55,720 nucleotides of DNA, from assembly GCA_900314745.1 (NCBI GenBank), contig OMWK01000013.1:1-55720 (forward strand), given 5' to 3'. A program made the position numbers and the translations under genes. The notes under the pieces are model-generated. The model saw nothing but the letters and a program-made list of their open reading frames with translations. It searched no databases and was not told the DNA's origin. Position 1 is the first letter of the stretch; every line of letters starts with the position of its first letter. Below are positions 16,289 to 24,641 of this stretch, one piece after another. This DNA is from an uncultured Eubacteriales bacterium. Its GTDB lineage: Bacteria > Bacillota > Clostridia > Saccharofermentanales > Saccharofermentanaceae.

Positions 16289-17767
16289 TTAAGTAAAAAT
16301 AATCACATTCCATGAAGCGGGTGACAGCGTTTCCGGAATTCCGTCTCTTTCGCCGGGGCTGACTTTCTCATCCGCGCCTGAATTGGTGAGCAGCATATCG
16401 CTGCTTTCAAGGAAGATATGTCTTACATTCTTAAACTCACCGAAGCCCTTAAGGCTGAGTTCGAGCGGTATGTGCTTATCAAGAGTCCTGTTAACTGCAA
16501 AGACGGTGAGCCTGTGCTTGTCTTCGTTATATACGGCAGAAGCTTCGATATCAGTGACGCTGCCGTGTTTGGATGTCGGGTGCTTTTCGGTGTCGACGGA
16601 AGGCATTATTGCTGTGCCTCTTCCGTAAAGTGATGCGTGCAGGAAAGGGTAGAAGATGGTCTGGCGCCAGGCCTTCCCGTCCTTATCCGTCATAATTGGG
16701 GCGATAACATTCACGAGCTGTGCAAGACACGCTATCTTTACGCGGTCCGAGTGCTTCATGAACTTTATGAGTGCGAGGCCGTTTACGACCGCATCCTCAA
16801 AAGTGTAGTTATCTTCGAGAAGGTGCGGCGCGACGCCCCAGGGGTCCTTCTTCATCCTCTCGTCGTCTTCCTCGGTGACGTGGTACCAGCAGTTCCACTC
16901 ATCGAAAGAAATATTCACGGTCTTATCCGATCCCTTCGCGGCCTTTACCTCGTCGCAGATCCCGGCAACTGTATTTATGAAATCGTCGAGCGAATCGATC
17001 GATGCGAAGAAGTCCTCCGTGTCGCCTGTTTTATTGCTGAAATACTGATGGCACGATATGTAGTCGATGTAATCGTAGGCTTCTTCAAGAACCTCGCGCT
17101 CCCATGTTCCGAATGTCGGCATGTTGATGTGCGCACTTCCGCACGCGACGCATTCGATTGAATCGTCCATCAGCTTCATGGCTTTCGCTGTCTGTGCTGC
17201 AAGACGTCCGTATTCCTTCGCAGTCTTGTGTCCGACCTGCCAGTCGCCGTCCATCTCATTGCCCATGCACCAGAGCTTAATGCCGTAGGGCTCCTTATCG
17301 CCGTGCGAACGCCTCAGGGCAGCGTAGTATGAGTCGGTGTCGAGGTTGCAGTATTCGAGAAGATTCAGCGCATCGGGAAGTCCTCTTGTTCCGAGGTTGA
17401 CCGCCATCATGATGTCTGTTCCGGCCTTCTTCGCCCACTTGTAAAATTCGCTGATTCCGACTTCGTTGGTCTCGAGTGTGCGCCATGCAAGATCGAGTCT
17501 TCTCCTTCGCTTATCCTTCGGACCGACGCCGTCCTCCCAGAAGTAATTAGATACAAAATTGCCTCCCGGGTATCTTACAACGGGGACATGAAGTTCCTTC
17601 ACAAGTTCGAGAACGTCCTTACGGAATCCGTCCTCATCGGCGGACTCGTGTTCCGGCTGATATATGCCTTCGTAGACTGCGCGCCCCAAGTGTTCGATGA
17701 ACGAGCCGTACAGGCGGTCGTCAATCTTCGATATTACATTGTTTATGTCTATGGAGATCTTCGCCAT
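16289..17767 (-). CDS. abfA: GH51 alpha-L-arabinofuranosidase
   Basis: A 492-residue enzyme that removes terminal arabinofuranose from arabinan or arabinoxylan pieces. GH51 landmarks: RLYGSFIEHLGRAVYEGIY at the N-terminus, VRYPGGNFVSNYFWEDG, acid/base Glu171 in WCMGNEMDG, and nucleophile Glu290 in SFDEWNCWY, then a C-terminal beta-sandwich. There is no signal peptide, so it acts on oligosaccharides taken into the cell. It starts four bases after the YitT-like gene and shares its transcript, though no functional link is obvious. Confidence 0.93.
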   Translation of the reverse strand: MAKISIDINNVISKIDDRLYGSFIEHLGRAVYEGIYQPEHESADEDGFRKDVLELVKELHVPVVRYPGGNFVSNYFWEDGVGPKDKRRRRLDLAWRTLETNEVGISEFYKWAKKAGTDIMMAVNLGTRGLPDALNLLEYCNLDTDSYYAALRRSHGDKEPYGIKLWCMGNEMDGDWQVGHKTAKEYGRLAAQTAKAMKLMDDSIECVACGSAHINMPTFGTWEREVLEEAYDYIDYISCHQYFSNKTGDTEDFFASIDSLDDFINTVAGICDEVKAAKGSDKTVNISFDEWNCWYHVTEEDDERMKKDPWGVAPHLLEDNYTFEDAVVNGLALIKFMKHSDRVKIACLAQLVNVIAPIMTDKDGKAWRQTIFYPFLHASLYGRGTAIMPSVDTEKHPTSKHGSVTDIEASAVYNEDKHRLTVFAVNRTLDKHIPLELSLKGFGEFKNVRHIFLESSDMLLTNSGADEKVSPGERDGIPETLSPASWNVIIFT

Positions 17768-17771
17768 CCCG

Positions 17772-18632
17772 TCATTCTTCCTTCTTGTAGTAGAAGTAAC
17801 CCGAGAGCTTCTCTGTTCTCAGAAGATTTACAAAAGCTTCGGGGTCGACTTCCTTGACGGCCTTGATTACCTTCCTCGAATCGGATCTCGCGATTACCGA
17901 ATATACGATGTTCTTCTCATTGTGTCCGAATGAACCTTCACCGTCGATTATCGTTGCACCGTGGTTGGAGACCTCGTAGATCCTGTCGCAGACTTCGTGC
18001 GCCTTGGTCGTTACCACAAAGAGCGTGGACTGCTGGAACTTAAGATACAGCGCGCGTATGACCGTCGTGGAGGTGTACTGGAATATTATCGAATAGAGCG
18101 CCTTGTCCCAGCCGAAGAGAGCCCCCGCGATTATCAGGATCACTGAATTGAAGGCGAGGATCATGTTGAATGAGTCGACGCCCTTCCTCTCCGACAGGAA
18201 GATCGATATGAAGTCTGTGCCGCCTGACGTGGCTCCGGACAGGAGGCAGATGCTTATCGCCAGGCCGTTTATGATGCCGCCGAAAATACTTATGAGGAGC
18301 GTATCCTGGGTGACGTTAAAGCCCGGCAGGATGTCGGTCAGCGTACTCGACAGGAAGATCATGAGAATCGAATAGATAGTGAACTTCTTGCCGATGAATC
18401 TGAATCCTATGTATACGGGGATCGCATTGAGTGCGAGGTTGATTATCGAGAAGGGAGGGGTGTACCCGGTTATCATCTCGACAGTGCGCTGTATGAGGAT
18501 TGTAAGTCCGTTGACGCCTCCGGGGAACAGGTCTCCCGCTCTTACGAACGTCTTAATGTTAACGGCCATCATGACCGCCGCAAATGCAATAAAGAGCAGT
18601 GTCTTTAAGTCTTTACGGAAATCGAACTTCAT
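17772..18632 (-). CDS. YitT-family membrane protein (DUF161-DUF2179)
   Basis: 286 residues from the ATG at 18632. Five or six membrane segments in the first 200 residues include the repeated GG-containing YitT motifs (GDLFPGGVNGLTIL and LLSGATSGGTDFIS). A cytoplasmic DUF2179 domain follows (VVTTKAHEVCDRI, NIVYSVIARSDSRKVIKAVKEVDPEAFV). The family is common in Bacillota and of uncertain transport role. The longer reading from 18704 overlaps the divergent gene and is less likely, because a perfect -10 box sits right before 18632. Confidence 0.85.
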   Translation of the reverse strand: MKFDFRKDLKTLLFIAFAAVMMAVNIKTFVRAGDLFPGGVNGLTILIQRTVEMITGYTPPFSIINLALNAIPVYIGFRFIGKKFTIYSILMIFLSSTLTDILPGFNVTQDTLLISIFGGIINGLAISICLLSGATSGGTDFISIFLSERKGVDSFNMILAFNSVILIIAGALFGWDKALYSIIFQYTSTTVIRALYLKFQQSTLFVVTTKAHEVCDRIYEVSNHGATIIDGEGSFGHNEKNIVYSVIARSDSRKVIKAVKEVDPEAFVNLLRTEKLSGYFYYKKEE

Positions 18633-18638
18633 ACATAG

Positions 18639-18644
18639 ATTATA
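18639..18644 (-). promoter_or_regulatory. -10 box placing the start site on the ATG of yitT
   Basis: Read on the minus strand, TATAAT is followed by six bases and the ATG at 18632, with TTGTAC 17 bases further upstream. The predicted +1 is the A of the ATG and no ribosome binding site exists, so the message looks leaderless. Confidence 0.5.
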
Positions 18645-18666
18645 AACCGAGCCTTGCTGGTGTACA

Positions 18667-19734
18667 ATGTTGACCGTGACCACGGGTAAGAAACAAAAGT
18701 ACAACTACAGCATTGCCTTCATCAAGGTGTTCATGAGTTTCTGCGTAATATGCTGTCACTTCTGGGCGACGGGCGACCCTTCGCTTTATCCTGTCAGCAT
18801 GATGCACAGGATGCGTGATGTCGCAGCTCCGGTATTCATTCTCGTGTCATTTCTTCTGACTTACAAAATGTACCTCGAGCCCCAATTGCCGAAGCTTCGC
18901 CAGAGGCTCTTCAGGCTCCTCGTCCCGTACTTTACCTGGGGCGTCATCTACTACTTCGGATGTCTTCTCGTCGGAGTGATACTAAGCCGGATACGCATAG
19001 AGAACGAGTTCGTCATAAGGTTTACGAAGAAGGATCTGATGTGGCAGCTTCTCTTCGGCTGCGACAGATATCTTGCCCCGCAGTTCTGGTATCAGTTCAA
19101 TCTAGTTGTATTCATGGTCCTCTTCTGGCTTCTGTTCAGATTCGTTAAGAAGGGCGCGAAGTTCATTCTCATCGCGCTTTTTGTCCTCGCTCTTGTATCG
19201 GAATACACGGGACTTAATTATTATCTTTTCGCGAGGTTCGAGTACGAGATATGGTGGCCTACGGGAAGGCTTACGGAGCTTCTGCCGTGTGCCGTGGCAG
19301 GCTTCTTCCTCTCAGACACCGGCGTCATGAAGACGCTTAGAAAGTACAGCTTCGTGACGGCGCCCGGCTGCATCTTCCTGATGCTTCTGTTCTCATATGT
19401 GATCCGTATCCCCGCGCCCGAATATGGCTTCGGCTACTCGGGTCTTTACATCCTGATCTACACGGTGCTCGCCTTTGTGCTGCTGTATGTCCTGCCCTTC
19501 GACAGGCTGCCTTCCGCCGCGCTCACCGTGCTTAAGTTCCTTGCCAAATACAGCTTCGGCGTCTACTGCATCCATTACCTTCTGGGACGCATTTGGAGCG
19601 ACATCATCTGCGTGAGTAACGGCTGGACGCGCGACACCTTCATGAGCTGCGTCCTTATCTATGCGGCCTCCGTGCTGCTGTCGTGGGCGATATCGCTTAT
19701 CCCGGGCAAATTCCCGAAGATGCTCGTGGAGTAA
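18667..19734 (+). CDS. acyltransferase 3 family membrane protein
   Basis: 355 residues with about ten membrane helices. The N-terminal block KYNYSIAFIKVFMSFCVICCHFW is the family's catalytic-His region, followed by PVFILVSFLLTYKMY, and the end has FLAKYSFGVYCIHYL, the typical late motif. These enzymes O-acylate surface sugars or lipids. It is divergent from the YitT-like gene with only 34 bases between starts. No good RBS precedes the ATG. Confidence 0.85.
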   Translation: MLTVTTGKKQKYNYSIAFIKVFMSFCVICCHFWATGDPSLYPVSMMHRMRDVAAPVFILVSFLLTYKMYLEPQLPKLRQRLFRLLVPYFTWGVIYYFGCLLVGVILSRIRIENEFVIRFTKKDLMWQLLFGCDRYLAPQFWYQFNLVVFMVLFWLLFRFVKKGAKFILIALFVLALVSEYTGLNYYLFARFEYEIWWPTGRLTELLPCAVAGFFLSDTGVMKTLRKYSFVTAPGCIFLMLLFSYVIRIPAPEYGFGYSGLYILIYTVLAFVLLYVLPFDRLPSAALTVLKFLAKYSFGVYCIHYLLGRIWSDIICVSNGWTRDTFMSCVLIYAASVLLSWAISLIPGKFPKMLVE

Positions 19735-19744
19735 CGCCTACCTT

Positions 19745-19782
19745 TGTGCACCAAAAGTTCAAAAACGAAGATTTGGTGCACA
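19745..19782. repeat. 11-bp inverted repeat between convergent genes
   Basis: TGTGCACCAAA and TTTGGTGCACA separated by 16 bases. It lies between the 3' ends of two convergent genes. No T run follows on either strand, so it is not a classical terminator, but it could still stop or stabilise transcripts. Confidence 0.5.
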
Positions 19783-19800
19783 GGGCCGGCCGCGGCGCGG

Positions 19801-21063
19801 TTACTTCAGCAGTATAACAACCCAGTCGTCTTCTACGAGGTGGTACTCGTGACCACAGTTAGGGCACTTATTCACATGCATCGCGTCGAAAGTGGACCCG
19901 CACGTGGGGCAGTTAACGGCGTGCACCGAGAAGCCGTAATCTTCTTCGGGCTTGATCTTCTTCACGAGCTCCATGCGGAATGCGCGCTGTACCTTCGAGA
20001 GCTTGTCTCCGACATAGATGGTGCAGAGCGTGTATGCGGTCATCCTCACGTGGAGGTACCCGTCGAGCGCGGTCGAGCCGTCGTACCTGCACGCGCCTCT
20101 GTACTCGACGTCGACGGCATCGTTCATGAAATCGAGGTTATCGGGGCCCTTGTAGATAGACAGGTTCTGTCTGTCATCGGAGTACATGATCGCGCGAAGA
20201 AGCGACATTATCTTCCCCTCGAAAAGCTCATAAGAGAAGTCAGAGAAATAGCGGCTCATATCTGTCTCGAGCCTGTTCCTGGTTCTCTTTGCTGCCGTTA
20301 TGTCCATTGTGTCTGCAGTCTGAGCGAACATCTTCGATATGGTTGAAGTGGCAATGAACATGGAGTAGCTAAGATAGATTATGATGGTTCCTATCCATCC
20401 CGTAATAAGTCCCGCGATGATTCCGAAGAACAAACCTGCTGCGATTGACTTGGAAACAATAGCATTATAAAGGAATACTCCGAGTGCGACTAAGATGCCG
20501 AGACCTATACCGATCGCAACGACATTCTTTATTCCCTTGTTGATGCTGCTTCTCTCGTATACCTTCGGCAATGAGTAAAAACTCGTGACGCACGGGAAGA
20601 ATTTGAATGTCTTGAATCTCGTGCCGCACATAGGGCAGCCGTTGATGAAGGACTTCGCGCCCGCGGAATGACCGCAGTTGGGGCAGCTTATTGTCTCCTC
20701 CTGATAATCCGACTTATCGAGGATGTTGCAGTAGAGGACCTCGGTTTCCTTATCGGAGCGCGCGAGCAGAGCATCACCCTTGTAGTAGTCGGTCTCGTAA
20801 TTACACTCCTTGCGCGTCATGTTGATGATGTAGGGAGGCCTGTCGTGCGGAGCGATTACGTCGAGGTTGTCTTCGATCCTGTCGATCTTCTTTACGGCCC
20901 GGATGCCCTTCTTATCAAGCCTTTTACGGTGGCACTCGAGGTAGTATGCGAAGTCAGCGGATGAGTTCTCGGGAACGCTGCCGCCGTTGTAGAAATCCAC
21001 GTACTGCTCGAAGAACCTGTCACGTATTTCCCTGCCGGATTCTCTTGTTGTAAGATCTGCCAT
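19801..21063 (-). CDS. zinc-ribbon membrane protein (Tim44-like region)
   Basis: 420 residues from the ATG at 21063, which has AGGAGGG upstream. Residues about 110-135 form a zinc ribbon (CPNCGHSAGAKSFINGCPMCG), then two or three membrane helices, then a soluble domain of about 150 residues that resembles the Tim44-like domain (SDFSYELFEGKIMSLLRAIMYSDD ... DGYLHVRMTAY), and a second zinc ribbon at the C-terminus (CPTCG ... CPNCGHEY). The two ribbons flank the membrane and sensing region. Function unknown; it may be a lipid- or membrane-associated scaffold. Confidence 0.6.
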   Translation of the reverse strand: MADLTTRESGREIRDRFFEQYVDFYNGGSVPENSSADFAYYLECHRKRLDKKGIRAVKKIDRIEDNLDVIAPHDRPPYIINMTRKECNYETDYYKGDALLARSDKETEVLYCNILDKSDYQEETISCPNCGHSAGAKSFINGCPMCGTRFKTFKFFPCVTSFYSLPKVYERSSINKGIKNVVAIGIGLGILVALGVFLYNAIVSKSIAAGLFFGIIAGLITGWIGTIIIYLSYSMFIATSTISKMFAQTADTMDITAAKRTRNRLETDMSRYFSDFSYELFEGKIMSLLRAIMYSDDRQNLSIYKGPDNLDFMNDAVDVEYRGACRYDGSTALDGYLHVRMTAYTLCTIYVGDKLSKVQRAFRMELVKKIKPEEDYGFSVHAVNCPTCGSTFDAMHVNKCPNCGHEYHLVEDDWVVILLK

Positions 21064-21144
21064 GATACTATCCCTCCTGTCCATTATGATTCTATCACTA
21101 AGATGATGTTATAATCGACACAAGACCTTAAGGAGGACGTGCGC

Positions 21145-22278
21145 ATGATTAGTAACGGTTTCTTTCCCGAGATCAAAGGCAACTTCGGATTCGGATGCAT
21201 GAGGCTTCCGATGAATAACGGCAGGGTGGACTACGACGAATTCAGAAGGATGATCGATGCTTTCCTGGAGGCGGGGTTCAACTACTTTGATACTGCACAC
21301 GGATACATCGGAGGTCAGTCCGAGACAGCGATCAGGGACTGCCTGTCATCGAGGATCTCACGTGAGAAGTTCCTCCTTACGGATAAGCTTACAGATCCGT
21401 ATTTTGAATCCGAGGAAGACATCCGCCCGTTCTTCATGAAGCAGCTTGAACTGTGCGGAGTCGATTATTTTGATTTCTATCTCATGCACGCGCAGGATGC
21501 GGAGAACTATCCCAAGTTCAAAAGATGCCGCGCATATGAGACGGCTTATGAACTTAAGAAGGAGGGCCTCATAAGACACTTAGGTCTGTCCTTCCACGAT
21601 GAGCCCGAAGTTCTCGACATGATATTAACCGAGCATCCCGAGGTTGAGATCGTTCAGATACAGTTCAATTATCTCGACTATGAGAGCGATAACGTGAAGA
21701 GCCGCAGGTGCCATGAGGTCTGCCTTAAGCACAATAAGCCCATTGTAGTCATGGAGCCTGTCAAGGGAGGAAGCCTTGTTAATCTTCCCATGGAAGCTGA
21801 TGAGATACTCCGCGGCCTTAACGGCGGAAGCAATGCATCATATGCGCTCCGTTACGCGGCAAGTTTCCCGAATATGGCGATGATAATATCCGGCATGAGC
21901 AACATGGAGCAGATGGAGGACAACTTAAGTTCCATGAAGGAGTTCACTCCCGTCAATGAGGAGGAGCTTCAGGCGATAGCGCGCGTAGTCGACATATTCT
22001 CCAGACTCGACACCATTCCGTGTACGCGCTGCAGATACTGCGTAGACGAGAATCAGTGCCCGATGAATATCGTCATTCCCGACATCATCAATTCCGTAAA
22101 TGAACATTATATGTATCACAGCGTGAACCAGAGGGAGGGGTACAATCTCTTCGTTGTCGGCGGAGACAAAGGACGTGCATCTGACTGTATCGGCTGCGGA
22201 ATGTGCGAACGTGTCTGCCCGCAGCACCTTGAGATAAGAAGCATACTGGAGCAGGCGGCGGAGCTTTTCGAGAAGTGA
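21145..22278 (+). CDS. aldo/keto reductase with C-terminal 4Fe-4S ferredoxin domain
   Basis: 377 residues. Residues 1-290 are an AKR TIM barrel: FGFGCMRLP, FNYFDTAHGY with the catalytic Tyr region, FYLMHAQD, GLSFHD and VVMEPVKGG. The last 90 residues add two ferredoxin-type cysteine sets, CTRCRYC ... CP and CIGCGMCERVCP. This fused type is common in anaerobes and probably takes electrons from ferredoxin-like carriers. ATG 21145 is eight bases from AAGGAGG; the GTG at 21139 is too close. A TATAAT lies at 21109-21114. The next gene starts inside its stop. Confidence 0.9.
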   Translation: MISNGFFPEIKGNFGFGCMRLPMNNGRVDYDEFRRMIDAFLEAGFNYFDTAHGYIGGQSETAIRDCLSSRISREKFLLTDKLTDPYFESEEDIRPFFMKQLELCGVDYFDFYLMHAQDAENYPKFKRCRAYETAYELKKEGLIRHLGLSFHDEPEVLDMILTEHPEVEIVQIQFNYLDYESDNVKSRRCHEVCLKHNKPIVVMEPVKGGSLVNLPMEADEILRGLNGGSNASYALRYAASFPNMAMIISGMSNMEQMEDNLSSMKEFTPVNEEELQAIARVVDIFSRLDTIPCTRCRYCVDENQCPMNIVIPDIINSVNEHYMYHSVNQREGYNLFVVGGDKGRASDCIGCGMCERVCPQHLEIRSILEQAAELFEK

Positions 22279-22772
22279 GATTCCTGAAGCATGTTCCCGT
22301 CCTGATATTCGACTTCATCGTGTGCGGCTTCATAGGCTGGGCATACGAGACCATCATAACCTCGATTGCTATGGGAAGGTTCACGGACCGCGGAGTGCTG
22401 CCCATTCCGGTGCTCCCGATATACGGGCTTTTCGCGCTCATACTTCCGCTTATATTTAGAAGGGAGCATAATGCGTTCCTCGTTTTCTTCGGAAGTGCTG
22501 CGGGCGCGACCTTGTTCGAGCTTGCGGGGGCGTATATCACCGAGGCGATATGGCACAAGAGACTCTGGCATTACGGGGACTGGAAGTTCAACTTCTTCGA
22601 CGGGCGCATCTCGCTTTTCTCGAGTCTTATCTTCGGCGGGCTGTGCCTTCTGTTTGTGAAGGCGATACATCCCTTCTCGCTATATCTTAACGGGAAGGCG
22701 CCGAAGACATTTGCCATAAGTACGGCGACGCTTGCGGCAGTGCTTATTGTGCTGTGTTTTGTCCTCAGGTGA
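22275..22772 (+). CDS. CmpB-type putative ABC transporter permease (PF06541)
   Basis: 165 residues, starting with a GTG that overlaps the stop of the reductase gene (GTGA), so translation is coupled. The family's blocks are visible: FIVCGFIGWAYETI, GRFTDRGVLPIPVLPIYGLFAL, and ELAGAYITEAIWHKRLWHYGDWKFN-FFDGRISLFSSLIFG. About five membrane helices. The family is named as an ABC permease, but no ATPase partner is here and its true role is unclear. Confidence 0.8.
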   Translation: MRFLKHVPVLIFDFIVCGFIGWAYETIITSIAMGRFTDRGVLPIPVLPIYGLFALILPLIFRREHNAFLVFFGSAAGATLFELAGAYITEAIWHKRLWHYGDWKFNFFDGRISLFSSLIFGGLCLLFVKAIHPFSLYLNGKAPKTFAISTATLAAVLIVLCFVLR

Positions 22773-22833
22773 TGACACGGGCTCCTGCGGGCGTTTATAA
22801 TTTAAGTACACATCCGCTTAACAGGGGGCGCGC

Positions 22834-23247
22834 ATGAAGTTTAAATACATCAGGATCCAGGGCAAGGAACTTGCAGCCAACACGAGAACCGGCAAGGGCA
22901 TCTTCAGCATGCTCAACCAGCTCGTCACGGACGGTGTCATGGAAGACGAGGACGTAGGTCTTTTTAAGGCGCTGGATGCGTGGTTCGTGAAGAACCTTCC
23001 TTTCCCGCCCCAGTGCAAGCGTCAGGAGAAGGTCGTCTGCTGGTTCAAGGCGGAGAACTCCGAGATGATGATGAAGATGATCCAGCCTCTGCTCTGGCTT
23101 CTAGAGCGTTATAACCACGCCTATTATGTCATATATACGAACTTCCCCGGCGAGATCGTCTACGAGGACGAGTACCAGGTCGTGGTCAAGGTCGACGAGA
23201 ACGTGATCATAGAGGATCTCCAGGAGAGCTGGTCGCCGGAGGATTAG
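22834..23247 (+). CDS. conserved small protein of unknown function
   Basis: 137 residues, soluble, no signal peptide. I do not recognise a family. It has an alpha/beta composition with a charged N-terminus (KFKYIRIQGKELAANTRTG), a helix-rich middle and an acidic C-terminus. GGGGGCG lies upstream of the ATG, and TATAAT at about 22797-22802 could be its promoter. The histidine phosphatase gene follows six bases later. Confidence 0.6.
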   Translation: MKFKYIRIQGKELAANTRTGKGIFSMLNQLVTDGVMEDEDVGLFKALDAWFVKNLPFPPQCKRQEKVVCWFKAENSEMMMKMIQPLLWLLERYNHAYYVIYTNFPGEIVYEDEYQVVVKVDENVIIEDLQESWSPED

Positions 23248-23253
23248 GCGCGC

Positions 23254-23919
23254 ATGAGGATAGTTATCGTAAGACACGGTGAGCCCGATTATGAGAAGGA
23301 CTGCCTCACGATCGAGGGCAGGAAGCAGGCGGAGCTTGCGGCGAAGCGGCTTGTTAAGGAACACATCGAAAGGATTTACTCCTCGCCTCTTGGCCGAGCA
23401 CGTGAGACCGCGGAAGCTTTCTCGAAGCTTACCGGCATGAAGCCCGTCGAGATACTGGATTTTATGAAGGAGATAAGGTACGGACGCGAGGACGACCTGT
23501 ACTCTGAAGCGGGACACCCCTGGAGCAATGCGGATAAGATCGCAGCAGAAGGGAAGGATCTTCGCGATCCAAACTGGCGTGAGCTCCCGGTATTTATAGA
23601 TAACACCGCGACCATCGATGTCGATAATGTGATAAAGCATACCGATGAGTGGCTCTTGGGCTTAGGTTATGTCAGGGAAGGCCTTTACTACCGCAACGTG
23701 CGGCCTGACGATAAGCAGTACACTGTGGCGCTTTTCTGCCACGGCGGTTCGGCGACGGCGATGCTCTCGCACATATACAATCAGGAATTCCCCTACCTTT
23801 GTTCCGTGATACACATGGCGTTTACGGGGATAACAGTCTTAAGATTCGATTCAACTCCCGGAAGCCTCGCGATGCCTGTGCTGGAACTTCTTAACGATGA
23901 CAGGCATCTGATAACTTGA
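23254..23919 (+). CDS. histidine phosphatase (phosphoglycerate mutase-like)
   Basis: 221 residues. The histidine phosphatase motif is at the N-terminus (IVIVRHGEPDY, His8), with IYSSPLGRARETAEAF and the second catalytic His in FCHGGSATAM. These enzymes remove phosphate from small metabolites or proteins; a dedicated mutase would be longer. Follows the unknown gene by six bases and precedes a small membrane protein, so the group is likely one operon leading into the phosphatase gene that the mobile element interrupts. Confidence 0.85.
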   Translation: MRIVIVRHGEPDYEKDCLTIEGRKQAELAAKRLVKEHIERIYSSPLGRARETAEAFSKLTGMKPVEILDFMKEIRYGREDDLYSEAGHPWSNADKIAAEGKDLRDPNWRELPVFIDNTATIDVDNVIKHTDEWLLGLGYVREGLYYRNVRPDDKQYTVALFCHGGSATAMLSHIYNQEFPYLCSVIHMAFTGITVLRFDSTPGSLAMPVLELLNDDRHLIT

Positions 23920-23934
23920 TGACAGGTGGTAATC

Positions 23935-24375
23935 ATGAGAGTGCTTAATATCGTAACAATAATTCTGGATGCTTTGCTTCTTGCAGTATGTGCCGTGGTG
24001 AAGTTGAACTACTATATAACCGAACCCAAGTTCAGTTCCTCCGGTCCGAATATCTACGATGTCATCTGGATAGGATGGATGGTTATAAGCATTCTGATAA
24101 CGCTCTCGCCGATGCTCACGAGGATCATCGTTCTCTGCTTTGTTAAGTATAAGAAGCAGCTGCTTGCGCTTCTCATTCCTCTGTTCGTCTGGTGCGGCGA
24201 TCTGATGTTCGAATTCATCTCTATGCTCGGCGGCACGATGTGTCTGGACGACGACTGGATTGATACGGCAGTAACGCTTCTTCTGTGTTTGCTTCTGTTT
24301 ATCATACCGACCGTCCTGTCATTCGTGACATGGCTCATGAGCCGTAAGAAGAAGCGTGTCGGGGAGGCATCATGA
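23935..24375 (+). CDS. small four-helix membrane protein
   Basis: 146 residues with about four membrane helices and a basic tail (SRKKKRVGE). No family recognised. ATG 23935 follows AGGTGG at the right distance. Its stop overlaps the original ATG of the LMW-PTP gene (ATGA at 24372-24375), showing that the two genes were translationally coupled before the mobile element came in. Confidence 0.65.
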   Translation: MRVLNIVTIILDALLLAVCAVVKLNYYITEPKFSSSGPNIYDVIWIGWMVISILITLSPMLTRIIVLCFVKYKKQLLALLIPLFVWCGDLMFEFISMLGGTMCLDDDWIDTAVTLLLCLLLFIIPTVLSFVTWLMSRKKKRVGEAS

Positions 24376-24431
24376 TAAGAATACTGTTCGTATGCCACGG
24401 CAATATCTGCCGTTTTTGCGATAAGTACTGA
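24372..24431 (+). pseudogene. displaced native 5' end of the LMW-PTP gene
   Basis: The reading frame encodes 19 residues, MIRILFVCHGNICR and then FCDKY and a stop. The first 14 are the start of a low-molecular-weight protein tyrosine phosphatase, including the P-loop CHGNICR. The frame leaves the family at CGTT|TTT, where element sequence begins. The rest of the gene is at 35145 onward, 10.77 kb away. It shows where the element recombined. Confidence 0.9.
24397..24413 (+). repeat. attL core: inverted-repeat integrase site
   Basis: ACGGCA-ATATC-TGCCGT: two perfect 6-bp inverted arms around a 5-bp spacer, the shape of a tyrosine recombinase core site. The same arms occur at 35170-35186 with spacer ACATT. 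Outside this core the two 43-bp copies differ at six positions in all. Confidence 0.8.
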
Positions 24432-24463
24432 AATCAGGTAGTTGAGGGAGTTTTTGCATAAGA

Positions 24464-24481
24464 TTAACCAAGAATTAACCA
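24464..24481 (+). repeat. left candidate integrase arm sites
   Basis: Two copies of TTAACCA (24464-24470, 24475-24481) 11 bases apart. The same pair, with 12-base spacing, occurs near the right end at 35005-35023, each followed by TTTTG. Position 50-70 bases inside the core fits arm-type sites for the N-terminal domain of a Tn916-type integrase. Confidence 0.55.
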
Positions 24482-24547
24482 ATTTTGCGCAACTTTAAAT
24501 CTAAATGACCAAAGTTCGATACGATACATCCTTTGAATTATCAAATG

Positions 24548-24577
24548 AAACGGTTGGATTGATTATCTGACCGTTTT
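24548..24577 (+). terminator. terminator at the left end of the element
   Basis: AAACGGT, 15-base loop, ACCGTTT and more T. It lies between the chromosomal operon and mod, and would shield the element from read-through. Confidence 0.6.
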
Positions 24578-24580
24578 TCA

Positions 24581-24609
24581 TTGATGAAGATAGGTATTTC
24601 AATTAAAAT
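24581..24609 (+). promoter_or_regulatory. candidate promoter of mod-res
   Basis: TTGATG (24581-24586), 17-base spacer, TAAAAT (24604-24609), 32 bases before the mod start codon, with GAGG before the ATG. Confidence 0.5.
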
Positions 24610-24641
24610 AAATAATAAAATGATTCCTATGAGGTTAATAT

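Noticed and set aside
19745..19782. Small transposon or MITE
   Set aside because: The inverted repeat is short and single, with no target duplication visible; it lies where a terminator would be expected.
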